64,000 bases of DNA from Anarhynchus alexandrinus (Eukaryota > Chordata > Aves > Charadriiformes > Charadriidae), in assembly GCA_008711295.1 (NCBI GenBank), contig VUYV01000214.1, forward strand, positions 1,355,376 to 1,419,375. Reading direction: 5' to 3'. The position numbers and the translations under genes are program-made. Position 1 is the first letter of the stretch; every line of letters begins with the position of its first letter. Under the pieces are notes generated by a model. The model made no database searches, had not been told where the DNA came from, and saw only the letters and a program-made list of their open reading frames with translations. Positions 12,766 to 23,342 of this stretch are shown in pieces.

Positions 12766-14505
12766 AAAGGAAAATGTTGCATGGAGGTGTGACACAGAGT
12801 AGTGTCAGGCTTTATTTTTGCTTCCAATTATAATCTGCTTTCATGTACGTGCATAGACGCATTTTTAATTTTGAAAACTAAATACATTGCTAATATTTCA
12901 GAGTTGTGTTTCCTATGTTATGACTGTGGTAGAACTTGCTCTCTTTGTTCCAAATCCTACACTGTGGATGCGTACCTATACCTCCTCTGCAGAGCTTCTA
13001 TAAAACTTTTCCAGCTAAAACATTGGTGCATGCTGAAAAATGACAGGAAAATGGCATCACATTAAGTTCAAAAAGCTTGCAAATCAGGTATGAGTGTTTT
13101 GAAAGAAAACTTCCAAGTATCAGCCTTACTAACTTTAATAGCTTTTTGGAAGTAAAAATATTCAGTAGCTGTTTACCAATTTTGCAGAGCAAGTTTGTAG
13201 ATCATTCTTGTAAATGATTCATAAGGGAAAAGTCAACAAGATCATATTTTGCCCAGTTATATTCAGTGATGCAACAGCAAATTCTTTCTTCACCCAAAGT
13301 AGGTATGTCTGAAAAAATGGAATAGAAAATCGCATATAATTTTTTGTGTGTTGTTAAACAAGTACACTTTAAATGTCCTTGCCCTGTAAATGCAATTGAC
13401 TTGGATATGGTGATAAAATTACGTATTTCATCAATATTTTGCTACTGCTGTCTCTACAAGGTAACACTTTGTTCTTCATTTTCCTCTGCCATTCATTTTG
13501 ATCTTGAAATACAAGAGGGCTTGCAGCTGAACAACCACAACAGCCACAGCTCAGTGAAACTGTAGTCACTGCATCCTCACTATATTCATGTTCAATGAAA
13601 CATCTGAAAAAGCTGCTACTTCGTACGTTGAAATGCGTAACACAGAACAGAGCAGTCGCGTTACTGGGAGATGGCAGGAAGAACAAGCCATTCCTTCCCA
13701 AGGAGAAGCACACGTTCACTTCAAGGTTAGGTTTGGAACATTTTGAAAAGCACATTGTGGCCCCAGATACAATAACTGTACTAGGAGTGGCTGCGAGAGG
13801 CTGGAGTTCATGAACTCAAATGCTTCCAGCTCAGTCAGTGTAAGAAGCCTGGAATGTGGTGATATCATGGGCACTTCTGCCAAGTGACTTACAGAAGTAA
13901 CTTTTTATTGTTGATGAATATTGTTTTCAGAAATCCTTTCATATTTTGTGACATTGCCTTTAGATCTGTTCAGCACAGAGACCTCTCAAGATATCATTTG
14001 TAGGATGTGCAGAAGCTGCCACCCCAGTACTGTTTCCTAAGCTCTAAGCTGGTACGCTTGATTTGCTGTTGTCCATTGCCTACGACTTTCAGTCTGAATT
14101 TTTTGGAAGATCTGGAAACAGAGGAAAAACAAATAAATCTGACAACTGCCAGTGGTATCATAACTGAAGTGTAATCTCCAAAACCACCTCCTATTTTAAA
14201 TACCGGCTTTTAATAGTCCCTAAAGACATACCTCTTACCTGTGGACTGTTTTGGTGCTAGGTGATCTGTGGTTCTTGCTGGATTCCTTAGAGCTTATCTG
14301 CTTTTTTTTTTTGGCAAGTGACTGTGTATGTCACAGTCACTAATCTTGTTAAACTTTGAAAAAGACAATTAGACTCTCATTTTAAATGGAGCACCATTTT
14401 TTTTCCCTGGTACATCTTTCTCCTGCATTCCCTGAATACGTTTAAAAACCTACAGGGTTTCTTTAATATTTTTAGTCATGCTGATGCTTCATTTCTCTTT
14501 TACAG

Positions 14506-14544
14506 CGAGCTAACCAGCAACTGTGATTCAGATCATGTTGTGAG
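14506..14544 (+). other. Candidate 39-nt micro-exon (unproven)
   Basis: The segment is preceded by a textbook acceptor: a CTGAT branch-like motif, then TTCATTTCTCTTTTACAG ending at 14505. It is followed by the donor GAG|GTAACT at 14544/14545. The 39 nt are a multiple of three and open in only one frame (ELTSNCDSDHVV); the other two carry stops. I do not recognise the peptide. It could be a micro-exon, a non-coding RNA exon, or a chance pairing of splice-like sites. Confidence 0.15.
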
Positions 14545-17094
14545 GTAACTTGAAACCAGAACCCTGTGTGCTGCCAGCAGTGCTCCAGTAGTATCATGAA
14601 GGCCAGCGTAGCTACCTGCCCAAGCGTCCTCCTCTTCCTGAGCTGAGTTTGCAGGCCCTACAGAGATTTATTGTGCCTGTGCCACTGCCTCCACCCTAAG
14701 CAAACGCAAAGGGTGCTTGGGATGAGCAGTTAGAACAGACAAAATTAGGATAAAAGGTCAGTTGCCTGATACGCTGGGGCTAAGCTCCTGGTACCATTAC
14801 TCATCTCTCTATACACCTCAATCATGCTCCACTGACTCATACTAGCATACCTAAACCATCTGAAGATATTGTTACAGTTCTTTGTTCTTTTTATGTTAAC
14901 CATCACACTTTCTATAAAATGCGGTGGAAGAATACAACCTTTCCTGGTGCATGCAATCTGTATTTCATTTCGAAAGTATGTTTCTCAGGCAAAGGGCTGA
15001 GCTTGGTTTTTCAAGAACCTGACTTTTCAGGGCATTTGCATGTAGAGAAAACAGTCTGAAGCACTCATCTGTAATCATGCCAGGTGTTGTGAGATTTCTG
15101 AAAATCTGACTTTTGGTTATGACTACTGTGAGTTCTTCTGAAAATCCGTCTTGAATCCGTATGCCGCATAAGCGGATAACCCAACAGTTAACATCTTATT
15201 TTTATGGTTAGAATTATATGGGTGAAATTAATGAAATGCAATACTGACCTGAACTTTCCCTCTGTACACATATTAGACTTAGCCCAAAAACTTCCCGCTG
15301 CCCAGAAGTAGCTACACCCACTGCACTTCATAGAATAAACCACAGACACGGAAATGCTCCTCGTGGGGCTGTGTTCATAGTGAGCTACTCGGGCATGTCT
15401 AGCACAATAGGAGAAACAAGCACCGGAGATCATAGAAATAAATGTTCCCGCAAGATTTCCAGCCTAGCCCAGACAAAATGTCTTCCACTGTATGAGACTG
15501 ATTATTGGTCGCAATGATATTTTAAATCTAGTGATTATTTTTACATGGTTAGAATCTTTCAAAGTAGGGAAAACACCTTTTAAGCACAAATAGTGCAGCC
15601 TGATAGAACCCGTGTATTTCATTGTTGCTCGTTACAAGAAATGGCAAAGCGCTTTTGGGGAAAAAAGCTCCCACTTGCAAATAATATAGTCTAGTACTAA
15701 CTTGGATGTTAAGAAAGTCTTCTTTTTCATTTGCCACAGATGTTGTTAAATTTTAGCCAACTTGGAATTTTATGGACAGCAAAAAGCTTTCTTTTTTTCT
15801 TTTTCTAACATGGTACTAGTTAAATCAACCCTGGCAAAGATAAAGCAAAACATTGACACACAAGCTTGGAATGAACATATTCAGTCCCTTCTCGTGCAAA
15901 ACGCAGCAGAAACCCCAAAAGAGTTATTTTTAGCTTTTGTTTTCTCCCAGGATAGATAAATGGAATCAGCTGTCACAGAGACATGATTCACCAGCATGAA
16001 AAAGAGACTGATAAAATCCAGAACAAACAAACAAAAGCAGAAAAGGGTTTCGGGGAAAAGGGAGAAACGGATTTATTTTTAGCTTCAGTCCATAGATTTT
16101 GCAGAGGTAGGATTCCTCTTTCTCCCACCTCTGCCCTGAAAGTTGAACAACTTTTAGACTAATAAGCAATAGGCAGGAGCAAGCTCTGTTTATGCTAGAA
16201 GTCTGAAATGTACCAGAACCCTTATTATTTCTTTCTCTTAGCCCTTGCATACCTAAATGAGGGCACAGCAGGTTTTCAAAGGTATCTGTCAATGATTTAA
16301 TATTTTCAAATATGACTGCTGAAAATTGTTTCCTTCTTTGCATCCGCAATCAAAATGTTACACTTTGGGTATCTTTCCAGTAACAGAAACTTGTGTTTCT
16401 TATAAGGCAGAAAGGACATTGGGCTGGTGACCAGTAGTTACATAATTCATTTTTTTTTTCTGTATCTTAAAGATATGCAGCTCTGATACATTTGGAGTTT
16501 AGTACAGATGGTTGGTATTAAAAACAGAGATACTGCATAAGTCGTGAACCAGCAGCTATTAAAAAACAACGTGCATTGTTAACTTCTCTTCAAAGTACAA
16601 ATCCCTCCAGGTCCCATATTTCAGCAGACATTCAGCCACCGTCACCACTGCTTTCTGTTTACTGTAGTTCGGTGTGTCTGTGTGTAAGCTCAAATTGTTG
16701 CTTTGTTTTGAAGTTGAAGAGTGTGCATATTTCTTATTTATTCCTTTTTTTTTCTATGGGTAGGATTTTTCTTGTGTTAGGGTATCATGAATTTCGAGTG
16801 AACTCAAGCACTTCAAGGTGTTTGCATGCAACTTTGCAGAATATATCTGTGTCTGAAGATTTGTAAAGCTTTCATGGGAAAACTGTGTGTAAGTTAATTC
16901 CAAATCTGCTGCCTTTGTGCGAAAGCATAGTGTTCCCAGGCAAATTTTCCACGTCAGGTTTTGCAGAAGTTGTCCATTTTGCAGTTTTATGTGGCTGTGA
17001 GACAAATGCCTTTTCCTTTTTCCCCTCTATCCCCCCACCTCCTTCCCCCCGCCATTTTCCCCCGTTTTCCTCTTTTCTTTTTCTTACTTGAAAG
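14545..17094. other. Non-coding DNA, no gene seen
   Basis: Nothing recognisable. A moderately GC-richer patch lies at about 14560-14700. Minus-strand frames at 15188-15433 and 15966-16349 have no known domains. A long pyrimidine-rich tract runs from about 17010 to 17088, with several C-runs, and leads into the exon candidate at 17095. Confidence 0.5.
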
Positions 17095-17234
17095 TAGCAA
17101 TATGGAATTGGTGCTGGTGCCTCTGCGGGCAGGAGTCTCACAGGAAAGCCATTTTGAGTACTTCTCTGAGGGAGAGGCTACAGTACTTTATGAGCTGGGG
17201 GAAGAGGAGAGATTCCTGCAGACAATGCAGGCAG
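17095..17234 (+). other. Candidate 140-nt coding exon (unproven)
   Basis: About 75 bases of pyrimidine-rich sequence end in AG at 17093-17094, and a good donor CAG|GTATGG lies at 17234/17235. The frame entering from upstream is open throughout and gives an acidic, coding-like peptide beginning MELVLVPLRAGVSQ after ATG at 17102 and containing YELGEEERFLQ. I recognise no domain. The acceptor is weakened by ACTTGAAAG between the tract and the AG. It may be a cryptic or lineage-specific exon, or chance. Confidence 0.12.
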
Positions 17235-19517
17235 GTATGGAGCTTGTGTTTGGAGAAGACCCTGCGGACCCACAATGGTAACAAATAGTTCTAGGCATGA
17301 CTTCCTTGCATTTTCTTTGGGAAGAGTAGACTGAATTTCCCAGCAAAAATAGTAACTGGCTACTGGTCTGTTCAACAAGCGGGGAGCCAAACAATAAGTG
17401 AAGTAAATTTGTGGTCTGTGTTTAGTGATCATAGAAACTATAGGCATTTGAAGGCTAAGGAGCGTTCATATCAAAGGAGAATCTTCCTCCCTAAATTCCC
17501 TATTGTTGGAATTCGAACGTATTTTCCTGCCAGGCTTTATGGAGCGATTGTGGGCCTTATTATGTACTGTAAAACTGTCAGTGCTGTTGTGCTTCCTAAA
17601 CATTAGGCGCTGGTTTAATGAGAGCTTACCTGCGTGCATGTTTCGGGACTCTGTGGGTGGTAAGTGCAGCATCTGCAGATTTATGTTGCTTGATCCTCGT
17701 AATAAATGAACAGCTTGTTTTCTCTCAAGTAGGTGACACTGAAGTTAACTGTAACTTTATAATCAAAAAAGGGAACAAATTGCGGAGTTGCTTGTGGGAA
17801 TCAGAACACTACAGGAGTGTTGTGTGCAGAATATCTATTTCTGGTTTCTTATTAGTGACAAATAAGTATACAGAAGTTTAGTTTATGTGTTTATTTTACG
17901 TCTTCAAATTATCTGTTTGTGAGGGTTTTCTCTTTCAAGCTCATATGAATTTTTGGCAAAAAAATATACTACTTCTGAAACATAAGAATTTTCACAGTGA
18001 AGCTCTGTGTTCAGTGAGTGTGTAGGTAGAGAAAAGAGACATAACCAGGATGGTGTGTCTTAGGCAGGGTAAGCATAGTCTTCCTAATGTCATAAAACTG
18101 GGTGTGCTAAATATGAATAATCTACTGATCCTTTATCCTCTCTCAATATTGGTAGGGTTTACATACCACAGAGTAGAAAAAATTTGAATAAATCATTTAG
18201 AGACAGATTGATGAAAGAAGAGCTCGGTTAATGCAGTAAATTGACTGTCATTATGATTTCAAATATATTAGTTATTCTTATATGTGAGTCTTGATTTCTT
18301 ATAAACTCTTTTGTCTTTTCCTTATCCATGACTTCATGTCTTAAATGTGATTTAATGGGTCTTTCTTCAGCTAGTTGGAGCTGTAGACTGTTAACAACTG
18401 ATATGTGACGGAGACCTGAGGTCATGCTTAGTGCTGTGGCTGGAAGGCTGTCTTCTTGGGAACATTCCTATGGGAGGATGGTTTCATACTGAGGCCATTT
18501 CTTCTTCTCTCCCTCCATGAAAGTATCTGTTAAAGATCCCTTGGATTATTTTTTTTTTTTTCTTTCTTGAGCATGAACTTGGTAGTCTGGTCTATAAAAG
18601 CTTTAAAAATGGGTCCTGTGTAACACCAATAGGATCATATGAATAGATTATTCGGAGCATTTCTTTTTATTTACGTAGCATATTTAGTTAGCATGTAGTA
18701 GCGTATTTAAGAACTCTATTAAAAACAGACTGTGAAAGGAGTTCTGTGATATTCAGATGCCATTCTGTGTACAGTCAGCCTATGTATTAATCTTCATATC
18801 AACTTTGTTAAGTAAGGAAAAGTTCTCTTGAAGACTTGTAACAAATCCTATTCTACCATTTGCTGAGGATCAAGAAAAGTATGGTACAGCATAATGTGTA
18901 TTCTGCAAGAAGGCTACGTCAGAAGATTTTGCGATTTTCTGTGATCCATGTGTGACTAAATCTTTGGTCTGTGTCAGCTATCTTTTCATCTTACATTGAT
19001 ACTTATTCGTTTCTGACATAGTGTGACAGTGTCTTCACTTATGTGAAATGCTGACACTTTCAGTTTTGGTTTTGTGAGTTGAAGTCTAGAAAGTTTTCCT
19101 TCTCCCTCCTATTCTTCACCTCTCTGCAAATAAAATTCTTTTCCAGAATTTAATGCCTTTTCTCCCCATTTCCTGTAACTTGATGGTTGCAGTTTATTTA
19201 AAATTTGTCCCTGAAACATCTTTTTAGCAGTAGATGGCTGTACCCTGTGGCCAGGTGCCTGTTTAAAGAAACAAAAACAAAACTGTTCCATTTATAAATA
19301 TGCATATTCTGACTTGAATACAGAGCGGTAAAAAAAGCAGACTGAAATCTGTCTTGTGATCTAGTCCACTTAGCTTCCATGTTGTCCGTGAAATCCTTTT
19401 TCAATAAGATGAGGACGTTAAAGTTCTACTTGCACTGCTATTGTAATTTAAAAACATAAAAAGTCCTAATACAGATTGTCTAGTCTCTTGCAAGATAACA
19501 AATACCATATGAGTTTC
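17235..19517. other. Non-coding DNA, no gene seen
   Basis: Several short overlapping frames occur on both strands between 17180 and 17880, none with a recognisable domain. The rest is AT-rich unique sequence. Confidence 0.5.
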
Positions 19518-19987
19518 CATTCTGCTCAGTTGAATAAAATAGATCAAGTTTAAGGCAGAACTTTAAGGCATAAAGTAGATTACAAGTTGTTATATAATGC
19601 TCCTACTACTTAAACATTGAAATTATTGTTTTTTAAAAACATAAATGACAAACATTTGAAAGTCTCATGATAACATTTATTTAAAAATCTGTGAAGGCAG
19701 TAATACTCAAAGGGTATTATTTCTCCAGTGATCATACCAACTAAAACCCCTCGTTGGTNCATTCTGCTCAGTTGAATAAAATAGATCAAGTTTAAGGCAT
19801 AAAGTAGATTACAAGTTGTTGTATCATGGTCCTACTAATTAAACATTGAGATTATTGTTTTTTAAAAACATAAATGACAACCATTTGAAAGGCTCATGAT
19901 AACATTTATTTAAAAATCTGTGAAGGCAGTAATACTCAAAGGGTATTATTTCTCCAGTGATCATACCAACTAAAACCCCTCGTTGGT
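19518..19987 (+). repeat. Direct tandem duplication split by a single N
   Basis: Copy 1 is 19518-19758 (241 bp); copy 2 is 19760-19987 (228 bp); the only base between them is N at 19759. Both begin CATTCTGCTCAGTTG and end CCCCTCGTTGGT. Copy 2 lacks 13 bases, explained by slippage between two nearby TTTAAGGCA motifs of copy 1, and differs by about seven substitutions, all in the first half; roughly the last 110 bases are identical. This fits two contig ends, perhaps two alleles, that an assembler failed to merge better than a real duplication. Confidence 0.9.
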
Positions 19988-20962
19988 AAAAAACTTTCTA
20001 TCATGTAGATCACATCTGCTGCCACAAATCAGAAAGACTTTTCTGAAATAAAAAGAGAAGACAAAATAAACACAGGAAATTGCTGTTTTTTCAAGAAAGC
20101 TTCAGAAAGAAGCTGCATTATTTCACTTCAGAAACTGTGAGTAAAATGAGCAGGCTGAATATGTTTGTTTTGGTGACTTTTCACTTCCTTCAGTAATTAG
20201 AACTGTTATAATATTACTCAACAAACCAACTCATTTTGAGGGACACAATTACGTACAAACTGATAGAGAGCCTCTAGCAGAAAAAAAAATGGGTGGAGGA
20301 AGGGAAGATTTTTATCCTAGAGTTTACGTTTTCTGTATTTTTCTTGATCACTGTAGTGAAGTGACAGTGTCGGAGAAGTATGCAAGAAAAACAAGACCCC
20401 GATTTTTCTTTCTTTTTTTCTAAAGGCCTTATAGGTCAGAATGTGTGCCTTTGAAGTGAATGATATAGTATGCCTTCTGTACCTGATAGGTTCACCTGCA
20501 CACACTTATAAAATCTGTATACTGATTCATGCAAAAGATCGCTCAAGTGGTCTATACAGGCCATTGCATTTCATCTTCAGGAAATGTCTTCACTGGAAAG
20601 TTATCTTGTGTTTTACCTCGGATTTGTTCTTGATGTGCCCTGCTCTATGTAGGTAGTAGGTAATAACTCTCTTCACCCATCTAAATTTCAATTCGATTTT
20701 CTAATTTCTTCTCTATTATGGTATGGTGGATACAGATATTGCATTTAAAATTCAACAAACAATAAAAGCAATATAGGACATGGTGTTGAGTATTACCTTT
20801 TTATAGACCCATTGCAGCTAGCAAATACTGCCATAAAAAGTTCTCATGGCCAAACACAAGCTTGTGTTACTGGCTTGATTCCTAAAGGGGAGTAGGGAAA
20901 AATCGTGCTAATTTTCAATTTGAGAAATATTTCCTCTGCTATTTAGAGCGCAAAAAAGGCCA

Positions 20963-21124
20963 CCCAGTTCCTGCGTTCTGTTCCTGACTTTGACACTGAT
21001 TTGTTGCTAAGCCTGAGCTTTCTGTTTACTCAAAGGTGAGGGCACCATGAAAAGAGTCTGTAATGGAAATAACATCAACTGTCTTTTCTGTAAAGTGTTT
21101 TGAGATCTATTGGTGAAAAAAAAC
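20963..21124 (+). mobile_element. Old MIR-like (CORE-SINE type) SINE fragment, plus orientation
   Basis: The order of blocks matches an amniote MIR-type SINE: TTCTGTTCCTGACTTTGACA (the TTCCTGGCTCTGCCACTG region), then CCTGAGCTTTCTGTTTACTC (the CCTCAGTTTCC region), then TCTGTAATGGAAATAACA, then the tail GTAAAGTGTTTTGAGATCTA followed by TTGGTGAAAA. It is heavily diverged and non-coding. The assignment rests on remembered family motifs. Confidence 0.65.
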
Positions 21125-21284
21125 AGAAAAGTTGTGCAAAACAAAATAGTTGCTGTTTTAATTCACCTTGCCCAGGTAGAATAATAATATTGTAACCAAC
21201 TACTAAGAGCGTTCAGGATGACACTCACACAAAGTTTACAAGCTCCGTTCTCATGAAACTCAAATGAAGAAAGTAACTTTTTAC

Positions 21285-21314
21285 GGTTTGTTTTTTGGTT
21301 TTTTTTTTTTTTTT
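21285..21314. repeat. Poly-T low-complexity tract
   Basis: GGTTTGTTTTTTGG is followed by 16 Ts, directly joining the 3' tail of the inverted SINE copy that starts at about 21315. It may be the A-rich tail of that minus-strand SINE plus slippage. Confidence 0.7.
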
Positions 21315-21475
21315 CACCGTAGATCTCAAAACACTTTAACAGAAGAGACTGCTGATGTTACTCCCATTTGGCAGGTGGAATCTGGTGCACAAATAGGGGA
21401 TATGTCCTGTATAATTCACCCAGTGGAAGGACTGGAAAGGGAATGCTGTCTTTTTGGCCTTCCCAGCTCACAGAG
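21315..21475 (-). mobile_element. Old MIR-like SINE fragment, minus orientation
   Basis: On the plus strand it reads GATCTCAAAACACTTTAACA, then GATGTTACTCCCATTTGGCA with GGTGGAATCTGG, then TTCACCCAGTGGAAGGACTG. This is the reverse complement of the block order in the copy at 20963-21124. The two tails face each other and form an imperfect inverted repeat of about 38 bp (about 21083-21124 with 21305-21345). Confidence 0.6.
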
Positions 21476-21689
21476 GTTGTGATACAGGGCCATATTCAGT
21501 CACCATGCACAGTTTCCCTTGTGTTCATTCTTTCTATTTTTCTCCCATCTCTGAGGAGACAGACATTCGGCACTGAAAAAAAATTTTAAGGGAGTTTCCT
21601 TCCTTTCTATTTTTCAAAAGTAAACCTGTTTCTTTTCCTTTTGCTTGTAAACCAATCTAAAACTGCTGGCAATGAAAGTAACTAGACTC

Positions 21690-22005
21690 ATACATCCTAG
21701 AATCTCAGAGTGATTTGAGTTGGAAGGGACCTTTAAAGGCCATCTAGTCCAACCCCCCTGCAATAAGCAGAGACATCTTCAACTAGATGAGGTTGCTCAG
21801 AGCCCCGTCCGACCTGACCTTGAATGTTTCCAGGGATGGGGCATCTACTGCCTCTCTGGGCAATCTGTTCTGGTGTTTCACCACTCTCATAATAAAAAAC
21901 ATTTTCCTTACATCTAGTCTGAATCTACCTTCTTTGAGTTTAAAACTATTACTCCTTGTCCTGTCACAACAGGTCCTACTAAAAAGTCTGTCCCCAGTCA
22001 TCTAC
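21690..22005 (-). mobile_element. CR1 LINE, 3' fragment
   Basis: The plus strand shows the reverse complement of a CR1 3' end: TAGAATCTCAGAGTG, TTGAGTTGGAAGGGACC, CATCTAGTCCAACCCCCCTG, and GGGATGGGGCATCTACTG. The element reads on the minus strand and is truncated at its 5' side near 22005. The terminal octamer repeat is worn to a single TAGAATCTCAGAG remnant. CR1 is the dominant bird LINE and copies are nearly always 5'-truncated like this. Confidence 0.93.
21783..22001 (-). pseudogene. CR1 ORF2 C-terminal remnant
   Basis: The minus-strand frame contains the characteristic end of CR1 ORF2: FRLDVRKMFFIMRVVKHQNR followed by LPREAVDAPSLETFK. Only the last 70 or so codons of the reverse-transcriptase protein remain, with no catalytic domain, so it is a dead fragment inside the CR1 copy. 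The apparent start Met is an accident of the truncation. Confidence 0.85.
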
Positions 22006-23279
22006 ATATTATCTTGGTTTATTTATCCTACATTGTCCAAGTAGCATTCTTACCAGATAGGGTCATGCCAGCTTATGAAGAGCAATTATTTTCTTGTCAC
22101 ATGGCCCTTCAGACTCCTTTCCTTGGGGGAAATTTGAGATTAATTTATAAAAACAATGGACCAGGATTCCCTGAAGATGCTGCAGTGAAGCAGAATGCTT
22201 GTCTTTGCTGTCCACAGCATTTACTTTCCCCCCCCCCCTTTTGTTTTCTGTGATGAAATCTGCCAATACTCCTACAAATGTAAGAAGCACCAAACAGTGC
22301 TTCCAAATACTTCACGCAGAATACCGCGGTGGTGTTACAGCATCATGGTACTGGCCCTCTGCCAAAAATGTGGCCCTGTTGCGCACACTTCAGCTGCACT
22401 GTCGCCCTACCTGTTTTTCCTGTTGCTTACCTATCCTCTCCACGTCAGCAGCGGGGAGGAGGAGTGCAGCTGCCAGATGCAAGGCCAGCCAGAATCTGTC
22501 GCATCTGGGAAGGGGCTGTACTGGACACTGTAGGACAGGTGGTACCAAACCGAGTACATTTTGTACAACAGCAATCTCCAAACAGTAAAGCATTCTGGGA
22601 GCTATTCTGGTTTCTTAGCAATAGGAAGTGTGCTGACAAGTGGGATTAACTGGAAAAAGGTTTGCCCCATCTTCAAGTTTTTCAAAGTCCTACGTATTCC
22701 TTTTCCAAATGTGCAAGATGGTCAATGGTACTTGGTGATATTGTAGTGCTTTTTCTTTCAGTGTAACTGTGAAAAATTTCATATACCTCAGCATAAACTG
22801 CTCCAGAAATTTACAATCAGAATGCAGGACAAGTAGCATTATCCACTCAAATCACCAGTGTTGATGAGTGCACAATGCTGCCAGCTTTCCAACACCCAGG
22901 GCTGTGAACGTATGGTGGAAGAACAGGCAGCAATAGCATCAGTAATACAGTCAGGCAACAGGAAAGAAGTCTTTGCACAGCCTGTAGATTGTCTCTTGAG
23001 AAGTGATCTTTGAGATGAAGCTCTTGTACATGTGCACCCTGGGTGCAGTGCAACACCACAGTGTCACGTTTGAACTGTGACCCGGGTAGCCTGATGCAGG
23101 TGGTTGTGCTGTGGACATGGATCATACTGATTTTGTGGAAGGAAACCACGAGGAATCTTATTTCTCATACATGAGATACACTCAGCCTGAACACAGGCCC
23201 GAGTGTTTCATCTGTAATTATTGCAGAGGAGTTGCTTGCTGTTGTGTATTCAGTAGTCCGAAAATCTGTCCCAGATTCT
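22006..23279. other. GC-richer unique DNA with overlapping short frames
   Basis: The stretch 22190-22560 is richer in GC than its surroundings and is open in several overlapping frames on both strands, the longest 129 codons at 22199-22588. None has a recognisable domain and no frame is clearly favoured, so I do not call a gene. A C10 run lies near 22230. The stretch 22800-23110 is also moderately GC-rich and unassigned. An untranslated or non-coding RNA exon is possible but unsupported. Confidence 0.45.
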
Positions 23280-23342
23280 CAACTGGTGTAAACTAATACA
23301 TCTCTGTTAAGTTTGGAGCGCTGCATTAATTTACACCAGCTG
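23280..23342. repeat. Palindromic repeat remnant
   Basis: The left arm AACTGGTGTAAACTAATACA (23281-23300) and the right arm (23321-23342, ending TTTACACCAGCTG) are reverse complements with about 3 mismatches in 20, around a 20-base loop. The arm sequence (CAGCTGGTGTAAAT-type) resembles a palindromic dispersed repeat I recall from turtle and bird genomes, probably an old non-autonomous DNA element. The family name is uncertain. Confidence 0.55.

Larger units (their letters stand above)
6522..14505. other. Mostly unique non-coding DNA, no gene seen
   Basis: The first 500 bases after the LTR are richer in GC than their surroundings and hold several overlapping short frames, none recognisable. 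An octamer-like ATGCAAAT lies near 8031. A T-rich tract with GG interruptions is at 11207-11240. A perfect hairpin with CCAAT arms is at 12740-12765. A second perfect 9-bp hairpin (arms 14318-14326 and 14332-14340) is too short to interpret. A 128-codon minus-strand frame at 13369-13755 has no known domain and is likely chance. Confidence 0.55.

Noticed and set aside
13369..13755. 128-codon minus-strand frame with many Cys and Ser
   Set aside because: No known domain or cysteine spacing pattern that I recognise; likely chance.
14318..14340. Perfect 9-bp hairpin GTGACTGTG / CACAGTCAC
   Set aside because: Too short for a microRNA precursor and expected by chance in a window this size.
22195..22649. 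Overlapping frames of 64-129 codons on both strands
   Set aside because: Several frames are open at once, as happens in GC-richer DNA; no domain and no favoured frame.
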